Part shown: piece by piece, positions 35,342 to 46,450 of the stretch
Layout of the letters: each line of letters starts with the position of its first letter
How positions within the stretch are numbered: position 1 is the first letter of the stretch
Origin: Tetragonia tetragonoides
Taxonomy: Eukaryota > Streptophyta > Magnoliopsida > Caryophyllales > Aizoaceae
NCBI GenBank assembly: GCA_038025085.1
Contig: CM076153.1
Location: 16,405,001-16,469,000 of the forward strand
DNA length: 64,000 nt
Reading direction: 5' to 3'
Notes under the pieces: model-generated
Databases searched by the model: none
What the model saw: only the letters and a program-made list of their open reading frames with translations
Told to the model about the DNA's origin: nothing
Translations under genes and position numbers: made by a program

Positions 35342-38300
35342 ATGTTCTCCATTACTAGAACTAGAATTACTAGTAGGATGAGTATATTTAGTATAACATT
35401 TTTCATCATTTTCTCTCTCCTCACACCATTGGTTCACTCATCAACTTCAAATGAACTACGAGCATTACTCGAGTTCAAAAAAGGGATCCACAAAGACCCA
35501 CTTCAGAAAATCATTTCATGGAACCAAACGACGGTCTCAACTGCCGACGATCTCGACGCATGTCCTCGTACATTCTACGGTGTCGTATGCGACGATACAA
35601 CAAACTCAATCACCGCCATTTCCCTTTCAAACCTAAACCTAGAAGGCGAGCTCAAATTCAGCACTTTAATTGGGCTTAAATTCCTCAAAAACCTAACCCT
35701 AGATGGTAACCGCTTTACGGGTCGATTAGTTCCACAATTGGGCTCAATGAGCACTTTACAGTTCTTAGATCTTTCGGGAAATGATTTTATTGGTCGGATC
35801 CCTGATCGAATTCACGATCTTTGGGGTTTGCAATACTTGAATTTGTCGAATAATCGGTTTTCCGGTGGGTACCCTAGTGGAATTAGGAATTTGCAGCAGC
35901 TTAGGGTTTTGGATATGCACTCAAACGAGCTGTGGGGTGACATTGGGGTATTCTTTTCGGAGTTGCGAAATGTTGAGTTTGTTGATTTGAGTTGTAATAA
36001 TTTCTCTGGTGGATTGCCTGGTGGTGTTGGAAATATCTCGACGTTGGGGAATACTGTTAAGCATTTGAATTTGAGTAGGAATTTGTTGAGTGGCGGATTT
36101 TTGACGAATGATACGTTGGCGTTGTTTAAGAGCTTGGAGGTCTTGGATTTAGGGGATAATATGATTGGTGGTGAGATGCCTGAGTTTGGTGGGTTGTTTA
36201 ATTTGAAGGTTTTGAGGTTAAGGAATAATCAGTTGTTTGGTGAAGTTCCAATTGATCTGTTGACGAATTCGGTTCCTTTGTTGGAATTGGATCTGAGTGG
36301 AAATGGGTTTTCTGGTAAGTGATTTTGGCTTCTGTGTTTTTGTAGTTTTAATTATTATGGTACTTTAAATTGTTTATGAGATTGTCATCATTTGACTTTT
36401 CGTTGTGAACATAGTATTAGACACTCATGTGGTTGCGTAAATGTGAAATGCAATATTTCTGAGTAGAAGCATGATTGGTAGTAGGAGTTGAAAGTCAATT
36501 GTTTTCTTTTGGTTGTATGTGAAAATGGTAGGGATCTAGGATATGAATAGTATGGAGTGTCGATTTTGCTAATCAAGTATGTTCTGGGAGATGTTTACTA
36601 ATATTTTGGTCTAAGTAGTTAGAGTGCTATAGTCGTGGTTTAATGTTTGTGTAAGGTGCCCTTTGTAGGATGAAACATTCAAAATATCATTTGGGGGAGG
36701 GGTGGGGGAGGGGCGCATGTAGGATGATGAAGTCTTTACATATTAGGCTCCGTTGAGATTGCTAATGAGAAGGAAGGTGTCTTGTCAATTAATGGGGTGT
36801 CTATGTACTGAAGGTGCACCAGGTATGGTATATAGAAATAGAAATCTCACAGTTAGGTGAATAGGCGATGCCAAAAAATTTCCCATTTCCTTCATCTTTC
36901 TGTGACTTTATTGGGGCTGTTCCTACTGTGTATTCATTGTAACTTGTAAGGACTAGGAGAACCCGTACGAAGTATTTAAGTTATGTTCTAAGTGTCACCT
37001 TCTTAACCTGTATGGATTTTGTTAATGTTGTAGCTGGTTACAAATTTCTCTGGGAAAGCTTTGTTGGTATAGGAAATGTCAAAATTTTCAAGGTTTTGTT
37101 CCACATAGGAAGGATGGTGGATGGTATGAATATGATGCCCTTGGAGACATTGCCTCTTTGTATTAGCAATTTAGCATGAATCTCTTGACAGTGTTGTGAA
37201 TTTCACCAATTTGGAAAGCTGGCGCGATTATGTTAGATACTGAAACTGATTGATGCAGTTACTTAATTGTTAGGTCTTGCTTTGTCTTCACATTCAAAAC
37301 ATATTCATTGATGAATGCACATTATAGATTGCTTGAGATGGCGTAGTTTAGGCTCCGAGAGTTTCATATAGCATGAGTTGGTTCCTTTTCCATTCCAGTT
37401 AGCTCTGACAGGGTGCTTTTGTTGCTGTATATCTTCTTCCTCGTTTCCATGAAAGAGCTGTTTGAAAAACCAAGCTTTTTTGTGCACACAGGTTCAGTTC
37501 GTGGTATCAACTCGACAACTTTGGAGATCCTAGATCTGAGTTCGAACAGATTGACAGGTGGCTTTCCAGAATTCAGTTCTCAATCAGGGTTGACTTCACT
37601 GAGAATCAGCAACAATTCTTTAGATGGTAGCTTGCCCACTGAATGGCTTCAGTTCTCACGATTGTCCAAGGTTGATATGAGCATTAACAAGTTTACTGGG
37701 CCAATTCCACCGGCATTGTTTTCATTGAACTTGATGCACCTGAATCTTTCTCAAAACCAATTTAATGGAGTAATTCCCTTTCCAGAATCTAAGGTTGGTG
37801 AATTCTTGGCTCAGCCTATCTTTGCACCGTTGGAGTCCTTGGATCTTTCTGACAATTCACTAACTGGTGGTCTGTCATCGGAGATAGGATTGATGAGTAG
37901 GCTTAAAAATCTTAACTTAGCGAAAAATGGTTTATCAGGGCATGTACCAAAAACACTGGGCAATATTCATGGATTGGATTCCCTTGATTTGTCAAACAAT
38001 CATTTTGAAGGTCATTTGCCTGACAAGCTTCCTTCAAGTCTGACAACATTGAATGTGACCTACAACAACTTGTCGGGTACTGTCCCAGAAAGCTTAAGAA
38101 AATTTCCACCAAGTTCATTTCATCCTGGAAATGAGAAGCTAGTTCTCCCGGGCCCTGGTGGACCCCCAGGCAATCACGATTATATTCCTGGAGGAGGCAG
38201 GCATCACAGTTCAAAGTCTAGTATCAGAATTGCGATTATTCTTGCCTCAATTGGGGCTGCCCTCATGATTGCATTTGTTTCAATTGCTTATTATCGTGCT

Positions 38301-41300
38301 CAGCTTCATGCATTCCATGGAAGAAGCAAGTTCAATGGTGCAACAAGTGACAGAGATGTTAAATTGGGAAGATTTGCACGGCCTTCTCTTTTCAACTTTC
38401 ATGCAGGCTCGGAGCCTACACAAAGTTCTTTGAGTTTTTCAAATGATCATTTGCTGACTTCAAATTCAAGGACATTGTCAGGACAGCCTGAACTTGCAAC
38501 AGAAATCATTGAGCATTCCCCTGAGGCGGTCACTTCTACTTATATGAAGCCCAGTCTTCCTGCTAATCCTATTGTGACATTGGCAAGGAAGTCTCCCCCA
38601 GGTTCACCATTTTCCTCCTCACCCCGATTTGTTGAGACATCAGAACCACCTGTAACATTGGATGTCTACTCACCTGATCAATTTGCTGGAGAGCTGTTTT
38701 TCCTTGATGCATCACTTTTATTCACAGCTGAGCAATTATCAAGAGCTCCAGCTGAAGTTCTTGGTCGAAGCAGTCATGGTACATTGTACAAGGCTACACT
38801 GGATGGTGGACAAATGCTGACAGTGAAATGGCTGAGAGTGGGATTGGTCAAACATAAGAAAGAATTTGCGAAAGAAGTCAAAAAGATTGGCTCTCTAAGG
38901 CATCCAAATATAGTACCAATACGGGCTTATTACTGGGGGCCAAAAGAACAAGAGAGGCTTATCTTATCAGATTATATCCAGGGGGATAGCTTGGCCCTAC
39001 ACCTGTATGGTAAGACATTCCTCCATCGCATAATGGTTGTCAAGTTTGACTTTTTAAATTACTATGTTCTGTACTATTCTAACAATATACTGACTCGATG
39101 ATAAAAAAAAAAAAACAATATACTGACTCGCACTTTGAAAATTTCACTTTATGTCTTGAAATATACTTTTGTTAGCTTAACGTTTCTTAATTTATAGTTT
39201 TGGCTAAAGTATATGTAATATATAAAAAGTTCCAAGTTCATTCTAAAAAGTCAACTTGACTACCTTTTTGGGATCATGCTGTGTATCTTTTGATATTTTT
39301 TCTTGCTCATAAACAGTGACAAGTGGTTGCCATTTTCGCAATGGTTATCATACATCATCACTCAAATAAGTTCTGGATCTAGTTCAGTAATTTTGCACCC
39401 AAGGGCCAAGAGCACGTCTTAATGCATACTAAATATAATATAGCACAAGAAGAGGTGTTGCAATTTTAATTATCTTTCTTCTTTTCAAAGTCCTGATGTA
39501 TAGATTTATTATCTACATATTTACTTGCCTAGTCATCTAATTTTGTATATAATTTATGATTTAGTCATCCTTTCTAATTTTATTATTCTTTCATTCATGC
39601 ATGCATTCAATCATTCAATTTTCTTCAAGGTTTCAAATTTCTTTCATGGTTCTACTGGAAACATCCTCTCTACTAGGCAACTTGCTAGGGGTAAAGCTGC
39701 CTACATTGGGAACTCCCTAGATCCTGTTGTTGTTGTTGCTGCTGCTGCTTTAGGACCCATAGTGTTTCGGCATATTTGTTAGGGTGGTTTTTCTATGGAT
39801 TTTAGTGCTTGCCATTCATGCGTAATCTAGTACATGAGTATGTCCTACCCTACAAGGTATGAGTGTAGGAGGAGCATTGCATGTTAAACTAGTTATTGGT
39901 AGTTATGGTTGACAACACAATGGAAATGGTTTTCTAGTGCAGTTGCTTGATTTCCCAATGCGTAATCTGTTATTCTGTTTACTAGTTTCACTGTCGTTTT
40001 CAAGATATTTAATGAAATGCCATTTTTCCTATAGGGTCTCATTAGTCATTAGTAAAGGAGTGTATTTGTGCAATAGGCATTTTGCAAAAGACTAAATTAA
40101 ATGATGAATATAGTAATGTACAATGTGATATTGGCGCTGTTATGATATCATTTATAGTTTGTGAACCACAATTGATGATTGGACTGGAAAGTGGCAACTG
40201 GATGGTAGACTTGGCGGGTTGTCCATTGCCTTTCTGACATCTTTGGGAAAGTTCATTGTTCACCAGCAATTCATTCATCATTTTGGCCGATTTTCTTATC
40301 CTGCCTGCTACCCGAAAATATCTATCGGATTCCAAACCTAAGTCTCCGTACACCCTCACCCCTCTTTCTCTTTGCTCCCTCCCCCTAAAGGAGGTAGGTT
40401 AGATATTGTAATATTAGGTGTTTGGTCGTGTTAAAAGTAGTAAAAGGAGGGTTGTGGAAAATTCCACCATCATGAAATTCAAGACATGCTTCTATGGTTG
40501 CGGGGGGTTTAATTTTGTCGCTTTTGGTTTTACCCCTAGCTAGTTTGGAAAGTTGTATGAGATCAGGATGATATTATATACCAACTTAAGAAATCCTGAT
40601 TTACAAATATTGGTGAAGTTGTGCTTTTGTTTGATTAATTTGTTTTGCAGTCCTCTCTTTGTTTCTCTCTCGCCCTTCTCCCTCTGTCTACTGTCTGGTC
40701 AATATATTCATTTATCATTCTGTGTGCAGAATCAACACCACGAAGATACTCGCATTTGTCATTCAGCCAAAGACTGAGAGTTGCTGTTGATGTTGCTCGC
40801 TGCTTGGTCTTTCTTCATGATAGAGGCATGACTCATGGAAACCTAAAGCCAACAAATATACTCTTGGCTGGCCCCAACTTCAGTGTATGGCTGACAGATT
40901 TTGGTTTGCATCGCTTAATGACGCCTGCTGGAATTGCGGAGCAGACTTTGAATCTCGGGGCACTTGGTTATTGTGCCCCAGAACTTGCTAATGCCTCTAA
41001 ACCTATGCCCTCATTCAAAGCTGATGTGTATTCATTAGGTGTGATCCTTATGGAACTTTTGACAAGAAGAAGTGCCGGTGACATCATATCAGGCCAGTCG
41101 GGTGCTGTTGATCTGACAGACTGGGTTCGACTGTGTGATCAAGAAGGGCGACGAATGGACTGTATCGATAGAAACATTGCAGGGGGGGAGGAACCCTCAA
41201 AAGCAATGGATGATATGCTCGGCATATCCCTTAGGTGTATTCTTTCTGTAAATGAGAGGCCTAACATCCGACATATCTTTGAAGATCTCTGTTCAATATC

Positions 41301-41307
41301 TGGTTGA
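35342..41307 (+). CDS. SIRK1: LRR receptor-like kinase, SIRK1 / At5g10020 type (3 exons)
   Basis: Exons 35342-36314, 37492-39009 and 40730-41307 join in phase to 3069 nt, 1022 residues (Arabidopsis about 1048). Order: signal peptide (hydrophobic IFSITFFIIFSLLTPLVHS; an in-frame ATG at 35378 is an alternative start), LRRNT with SWNQTTV...DACPRTFYGVVCDD, LRR array from about 75 to 530, membrane span IRIAIILASIGAALMIAFVS near 568-590, a juxtamembrane Ser-rich region with SLSFSNDHLL, and a kinase domain from about 740. The kinase keeps a loop LGRSSHGTLYKA and lysine LTVKWLR. It has HGNLKPTN instead of HRD and retains DFG (LTDFGLHRL) and GALGYCAPE. It therefore probably signals through complexes, with little or no activity of its own. 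SIRK1 is a plasma-membrane receptor kinase reported to act with QSK1 in sucrose/osmotic signalling. A decayed duplicate is at 50268-52831. Confidence 0.94.
36315..37491 (+). other. SIRK1 intron 1
   Basis: GTAAGT donor at 36315 and TGCACACAG acceptor at 37491, between phase-1 exons. Its first 740 bp are recognisably conserved in the pseudogene at 51094-51840, which shows where the pseudogene deletion starts. No mobile element is evident. Confidence 0.8.
39010..40729 (+). other. SIRK1 intron 2
   Basis: GTAAGA donor at 39010 and TGTGTGCAG acceptor at 40729. It contains a SINE at 39642-39770. Its last 465 bp are conserved in the pseudogene at 51842-52318. Confidence 0.8.
39642..39770 (+). mobile_element. 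SINE with TTG-repeat tail in SIRK1 intron 2
   Basis: GGAAACATCCTCTCTACTAG, GGTAAAGCTGCCTACATTGG, then a run of GTTGTTGTTGTTGCTGCTGC. The layout matches the minus-strand SINE at 12057-12235. It lies left of the intron segment retained in the pseudogene, so this comparison does not date its insertion. Confidence 0.65.
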
Positions 41308-41700
41308 GATCTTTGTACATGGTACCCCTATTAGTCTCTTACCACAGACTTCTCTTCTTTTTTCTTATTTTGCCCTCGTCCCTTCGGTAGTCCTCTTCAA
41401 TTGGTTTGGGAATCCCTTGTATCTGGGTGATTCATCTTATTCTTTCTTTCATTTTTCTTCCTCCCTTTGTGTAAAGGTACGATTGATCCATTGTTTGATT
41501 GACACATTTTTGAGTTTGATGATGGTGAAATGGAAAGCCGCCTGCAATTTTCTTTTGTGCCTTCCTCACCATCAGGCATGATAGATGCATTTTGAGATTC
41601 TTTCGTGTCTGTACAATCTCCAGTACAGTGGAGCTGAACACTAGTGTTTAATTTGTTATGCTTATTTATGAAATGAAAATCACTTGTTTAGTTGCATATT
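41308..41700 (+). other. SIRK1 3' untranslated region
   Basis: The sequence after the stop is conserved with the flank of the pseudogene for about 300 bp (CTTACCACA, GTGTAAAGGTACG, GCATTTTGAGATTCTTT). That supports its being transcribed UTR included in the duplication. The end near 41680 (ATGAAATGAAAATC) is only a guess. Confidence 0.5.
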
Positions 41701-42336
41701 GAACTTCTACTCGATGATGTGCACATTTTAGTTGATTTTTACTTTACTCGCCCTCAGGCCCCTTCTGATACTGCTTCTGCTGCACTGCTTCTATCAGTAC
41801 TGAAGTGACCTAAGTGCTGTCTTCATTGCACTCTGAACCAACAAGTTTGTTCTTAAGCCACGGGACGAGTCGGAGTGGGGCTTGTGTCTGTGTGGTATAT
41901 TCCTCTTTGTTATGGTTCGTTATAATTGCAAGGAAGCCACTTCTTTGAAGGTGATGAGACTTTATCCGCGTGATGCGCAACTGCACTATCCACCAAGGGC
42001 CTAAGGTCATGCCTTTTGAGGTCTCCTAACTGCGCATTTGCGTTCAGGTGTGTATTGCTAGCCGAGTGCATGAGATTGTCACAATGACAAACTAGCTAAA
42101 AGGAGATCGGAATAACCGTGAGATGTAACTACCTTCGTATATGGATTAATATGATACGTATATGCTATTAGAAAAAAAAACATAAAAAGGAAAAGAAAAT
42201 AAAAGACATAAGTTAGAAACAGCAACAAAAAACTATTGCTCCGGTTTTCACTTTCTTTTGCCCTAAAAAAAAAACACAAAAACTTGTTTAAGATTCACTG
42301 AGTTAGTCTGACACAAGACCTGCTCGATAGAAAATC

Positions 42337-42782
42337 CTAATCCCTCTTGCTGTTGTTGTTGTTGGTGGTGGTGGTGCTGTATCCAAAAGGAGATTCCTTG
42401 AAGCAAATGAAGAAGCATTGGCAATCAAAACGATCATCATCTTTGCATTTGCCCCATGCATAAACACTATCATTAGAGTGCTTATGAGCACAATATTTGT
42501 CACACCATGTCTTTTCACATTTGAAGGGTGCCCTTACCACTTTCTCTTCCTTGCATATTTGCATCCATCCATTTGTAAGACTCGCCTGTACAAAAGTCAA
42601 CAGATCATACTTAATAATTACCAAGTTAGATTATTTAAATAACAAAATTTCGCAACTAATAACAAGATAATTTACATAAATCAAAAGTCAAAATAAAAGA
42701 CACAAATTACTAATGATGATTTACCTGCTTGAAAGGATACTAAGATTGCCATGACAATGAGAAGTGTTCTATATGACTTCAT
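42337..42782 (-). CDS. Defensin-like (LCR/SCR-type) cysteine-rich secreted peptide
   Basis: Exon 1 (42725-42782) encodes a signal peptide, MKSYRTLLIVMAILVSFQA, and ends at a good donor (GCAG/GTAAAT). Exon 2 (42337-42585, after ...TTTTGTACAG) encodes an eight-cysteine domain with spacing C-x12-C-x4-C-x3-C-x14-C-x7-C-x-C-x3-C. The last part, C-x-C-x3-C, is typical of plant defensin-like peptides. A Thr/Asn-rich tail (poly-T, poly-N) follows. The signal-exon/domain-exon layout is standard for the family, which acts in defence or pollen-pistil signalling. The odd point is phase: exon 1 ends in phase 1 but exon 2 is open in phase 0, so the best sites do not join in frame. A weaker donor after MKSYRTLLIVMAIL (TTA/GTATCC) would. 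The gene may use that site or carry a frameshift. Confidence 0.68.
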
Positions 42783-42852
42783 CTTCAACTACTTATAATC
42801 TGCTTATAATTTGTGAAATCATAAGAATCACAAGAATATGATGGATGCCGTA

Positions 42853-42889
42853 AAAAGAAGAAGAAGAAGAAGAAGAAGAAGAAGAAGAA
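42853..42889. repeat. (AAG)n microsatellite upstream of the defensin-like gene
   Basis: About 12 AAG units about 70 bp before the start codon on the minus strand, where it reads CTT. It is likely in the leader or core promoter. Confidence 0.8.
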
Positions 42890-42899
42890 ACACAGATTA

Positions 42900-43650
42900 A
42901 TACCTAAAGTGTGGAACTTAAAAAGAAAATGAGCAAGTTTTGTGTGAAACAAATTCACACAAAAACTGTATCACTATTTAGAAATGTATAGGTTACTTAT
43001 TATGAGCAGTACGTGACCCTTGTTTTATTAACAAGTGATCATCTTCACACCAAAAATTATGGAAAAATCATCTCATACAAGTTTTTTGCGAAAAAGAAAT
43101 CAGAAGAAAATGAATGCGCGAAGTTACCGGAAAAGAAATGCTCTTATTCTTATTTGTAGTTATCAGTGTATATCTCCTCTTCAGGACACTTAAGGAGATG
43201 TACTGGAAGCAATGCAGATGGATTTTCTGGCAAGGTAATTTTCAGATTGAGCTTGTTAATATCCCAAGTATGTTTTTTCAATTGCGAAGGAGGTAGAGCC
43301 CTACTATTGATCTCTTTATATTGATATGGTTGATCAAATATATAACAGTCTAGTATTTGATACAATTTTTTTGAGAGTTAATACTAATTAATTAATTAAT
43401 TGGTTCTCAACGTAACAAATATGCATGTTTGATGGGAGAACAATAACGCTTATAAAGGTTATTACTCCTCAGAGAGTCGCGGCCTAACGGGTCAAATAAA
43501 ACGTAGTCGTACACATTATTACACAATTTGGATAAAGTATTCACATTAGTTTTTTTTTCATATTTATTTATAATAGGAAAGAAAATCAAATTAGTAGTCT
43601 ATTTGTTTTGATTTTTAAATTTTAATACATTATTAGTGCATTTGGTGACA
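42900..43650. other. AT-rich intergenic DNA
   Basis: Nothing with coding or structural support is visible. The short open frames at 43114-43365 are on both strands, overlap one another and match no family I know. Confidence 0.4.
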
Positions 43651-43653
43651 ATT

Positions 43654-44528
43654 CAGGGCCGTCTCTGAGATATTGGAGGCCCTGTGTAAATAATTTAAAA
43701 ATTAGGTCTCAACCTCGGTTGTGATATTTTAGAGGCCCTGATAGATGAGATAAAAGTGAGAACCCCCTAAATTATACTCCCTCCGTCTCAAAAAAAACCT
43801 GAAACTTTGTTTTTTGAAGGTCAAACTTAACAAACTTTGACCATTAATTTATGAAAATATATAAAGATTCACATTATGAAAATACTTTAGTTAGATTCAT
43901 TTTTAAAAGTACTTTCAAAAAATCGTATTGTTATAATTTTTATATTCATATAATTGTAGTTATTTACGGTCAAAGTGGTACCTTGGAGACCGTGAAAAAA
44001 CAAAAGTTTGGGTTTTTTTTGAGACGGAGGAAGTACATCAATAGCATGTTTTACCGGCAAAAAAAAAGGAAACACGGTAACAATGTTATATGTTCAACTC
44101 AATTTACTCTTAAAAGAAATATCTCAAAAAAATAAGGGGGATATTAGATTCAGGAATAAAAATTTGGAATTGGAGTTAAATTAGATGCTATTGGTGCTCC
44201 ACTTTTTACCTTTAGAACAAAAGACATTTAAATGTGTTTAAAAAATGGAACTTTTTCTCCTCATCTAATTTAAAAAATGGAACTACGGAAGCTTGGGAAA
44301 AGGAAAATTCAATCAAATTTTGATGGCAAGCAGATTTGATTGGGTAAAATGGAGACACACCCACCCAATGCTCTACTTTCACGCCTCAAATCACTGAACC
44401 AAAGAAGAAGTCATGATTCTTAATCATAACATTTAGTATATATAATAAAACCTTCTTCTGTTTTGGGCCCTTTAATTGTGTGGGCCATGTGGGGTCGCAC
44501 ATGCCACACACCCTCAAGGTCGGCCCTG
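43654..44528. mobile_element. hAT-like element with CAGGGCCG termini
   Basis: The left terminus CAGGGCCGTCTCTGAG and the right terminus (complement of CAGGGCCGACCTTGAG) are inverted copies. The flanks GTGACAAT and GTGACATG resemble an 8-bp hAT duplication with a change. Repeated GGCCCTG motifs occur near both ends. Non-autonomous; a Stowaway-like MITE is nested inside. Confidence 0.65.
43777..44033. mobile_element. Stowaway-like (mariner) MITE
   Basis: Starts CTCCCTCCGTCTCAAAAAAA and ends with the inverted form GAGACGGAGGAAG, flanked by TA on both sides. It shares the interior motifs GATTCATTTTTAA and TACGGTCAAAGT with the copy at 49599-49853. Confidence 0.85.
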
Positions 44529-45021
44529 GGTGACATGACATCTTAATATGAGTGAATATTTGTCAACTTTTTTTTTAACTCATCCAATATTTGTCAACTT
44601 GCCTGGTCCTTTTCCAATTTATTCGGCTTAATTTAGGTCAACTAATGCAATTGGCGGCATCTTATTATGAATTCAAACTTATTTTCAGGTTCATCTTCCT
44701 ACATTCATGATTAAAATTGGATGAGCCTCATTTTTCTTGGGTCAGAGATTAAAATGTTGATGGGGAGTACATGCTTTCAGAAACGGGTAAAAATTTACGT
44801 CTTATTATGAGTGTATTATTTTTAAATTACCAGATCAATTTTCAGTTCAATTTTGTTAAGCTAAGTTAGATCAAGGTCAATTTTCCGACATACTTTTTCT
44901 CTTACACATTACTATAAGTTTGGTTTAGGTAAATTCATCTACAATAACATATTCTATATGGATCCTTATGTGAATATTCAACTTAGTTATATGAATATAT
45001 CAATGCGTGTTTACCTCCCTT
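44529..45021. other. AT-rich intergenic DNA
   Basis: No gene, RNA or bounded element seen between the hAT-like element and the Copia element. Confidence 0.45.
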
Positions 45022-45026
45022 CTCTA

Positions 45027-45254
45027 TATTAGAGAATAATCAGAGAATCTTCTTGCATATATTCCTTTATTATTTCCAGTTATTCTCTTTCTTAATTATC
45101 TCTATGTATCTTTTATAATATTCTGTTCCTTGATTATAGCATTAGATTAGTTTAGTTGCCTTCTTTATAAATATTCTCTCTTCAATAGTTTGTATATAAA
45201 TATATGTACCTATCAATGTAATTCTTAAGCCTTCAATCAATCTCAATGTTTATA
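45027..45254 (+). repeat. 5' LTR of the Copia element
   Basis: 228 bp; shares almost all its sequence with the LTR at 46206-46445, differing by substitutions and a 12-bp stretch near 46299-46310 found only in the 3' copy. Confidence 0.88.
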
Positions 45255-45454
45255 TGTTATCAAAGCTTTACTGATCCAACCTTCAAACTCTACCACCATG
45301 GTTTCCGCAAATCAAATCCATCATCCTCGATTATCACCTCCATCACTTTGTTGATCGCACAACACCACCACCTGTCGGCACCCCCATCAATACCGAGGAC
45401 ACCACCAAATCAAACCCAACCTTCCTCACGTGGACCTGTCAAGACCAACATCTC

Positions 45455-45835
45455 TTTGGTGCTCTTCTTGACACTCTCATACCCTCCGTCGGATCTCTTG
45501 TTTGTCATTCTACCACCACTGCTAAGGCATGGCAAACTCTCGCCATCACCTATGCCAAACCCACCCGAGGCCACATCCTCCAAATCAAGGCTAACCTAAA
45601 CAATATCACCAAAACAACTCAAACTATAACCGACTACATGCAATCTTAGGACTCTTCTTTTCACTCTCACACCCTCCGTCGGATCTCTTATTTGTCATTC
45701 TACCACCACTGCTAAGGCATGGCAAACTCTCGCCAACACCTATGCCAAACCCACACGAGGTCAAATCCTCCAAACAAAGGCTAACCTAAACAATATCACC
45801 AAAATAACTCAAACCATAACCGACTACATGCAATC
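45455..45835 (+). repeat. 195-bp tandem duplication in the Copia gag region
   Basis: The segment containing CCCTCCGTCGGATCTCTT and GCTAAGGCATGGCAAACTCT occurs twice in a row, at about 45455-45650 and 45651-45840. The copies differ at a few bases. This doubles part of Gag and breaks the frame. Confidence 0.8.
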
Positions 45836-46205
45836 CATTAAAGCATGTACTGATCGGTCCTTTCCGCCTACACACGACCATTCACCTGTCCCAATGTTCC
45901 TAACTTTAAAAACTATTCCGCACATCGTTGTACCACTACCACCTCGCTCAAACCGAGCACCCAACCCAACTCATTACTCCCCTCGTGCCCAAGTCGCACG
46001 AACCACTCAAACCTCACCAAACCCCATGTGGCTCCTTGATAGTGGCACGAGTCACCACGTCACCAACGGGTCCAACAATCTAGCTAACACATCAACGAAG
46101 TTATCAACTTGTGGATGTACTCACTAAATCGCTCTCCCGTGATCACTTCTCATGTCTCACTTTCAAGATTGGACTATGCTACCGAACGTCCAACTCGCGG
46201 GGGCG

Positions 46206-46445
46206 TATTAGAGAATAATCAGAGAATCTTCTTGCATATATTCCTTTATTATTTAAAGTTATTCTCTTCCTTAATTATCTCTATGTATCTTCTATTCTTA
46301 GGGTGTTAATATTCTGCTCCTTGATTATAGCATTAGATTAGTTTAGTTGCCTTCTTTATAGATATTCTCTCTTCAATAGTTTGTATATAAATATATGCAC
46401 CTATCAATGTAATTCTTAAACCTTCAATCAATCTCAACGTTTATA
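46206..46445 (+). repeat. 3' LTR of the Copia element
   Basis: 240 bp direct copy of 45027-45254, followed by the target duplication CTCTA. Confidence 0.88.
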
Positions 46446-46450
46446 CTCTA

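Larger units (their letters stand above)
45027..46445 (+). mobile_element. Non-autonomous Copia LTR retrotransposon with non-TG..CA LTRs
   Basis: Two direct LTRs (45027-45254 and 46206-46445) bound a 950-bp interior and are flanked by the 5-bp duplication CTCTA (45022-45026, 46446-46450). The LTRs begin TATTAGAG and end GTTTATA, not TG..CA. Right after the 5' LTR, GTTATCAAAGC resembles the Met-tRNA primer site. A GCGGGGGCG tract precedes the 3' LTR. The interior has broken Gag (a UBN2-like piece, HSTTTAKAWQTLA, then ATYAKPTRGHILQIKANLNN once read in frame) and the protease start, WLLDSGTSHHVTNGS, at 46027-46071. Integrase and RT are absent. Confidence 0.88.

Noticed and set aside
37912..38214. 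100-codon minus-strand frame inside SIRK1 exon 2
   Set aside because: It is antisense to well-supported coding sequence, with no family match.
45246..45599. Open frame of 117 codons read as a gene
   Set aside because: It lies in the Copia interior, out of frame with the Gag-like residues.
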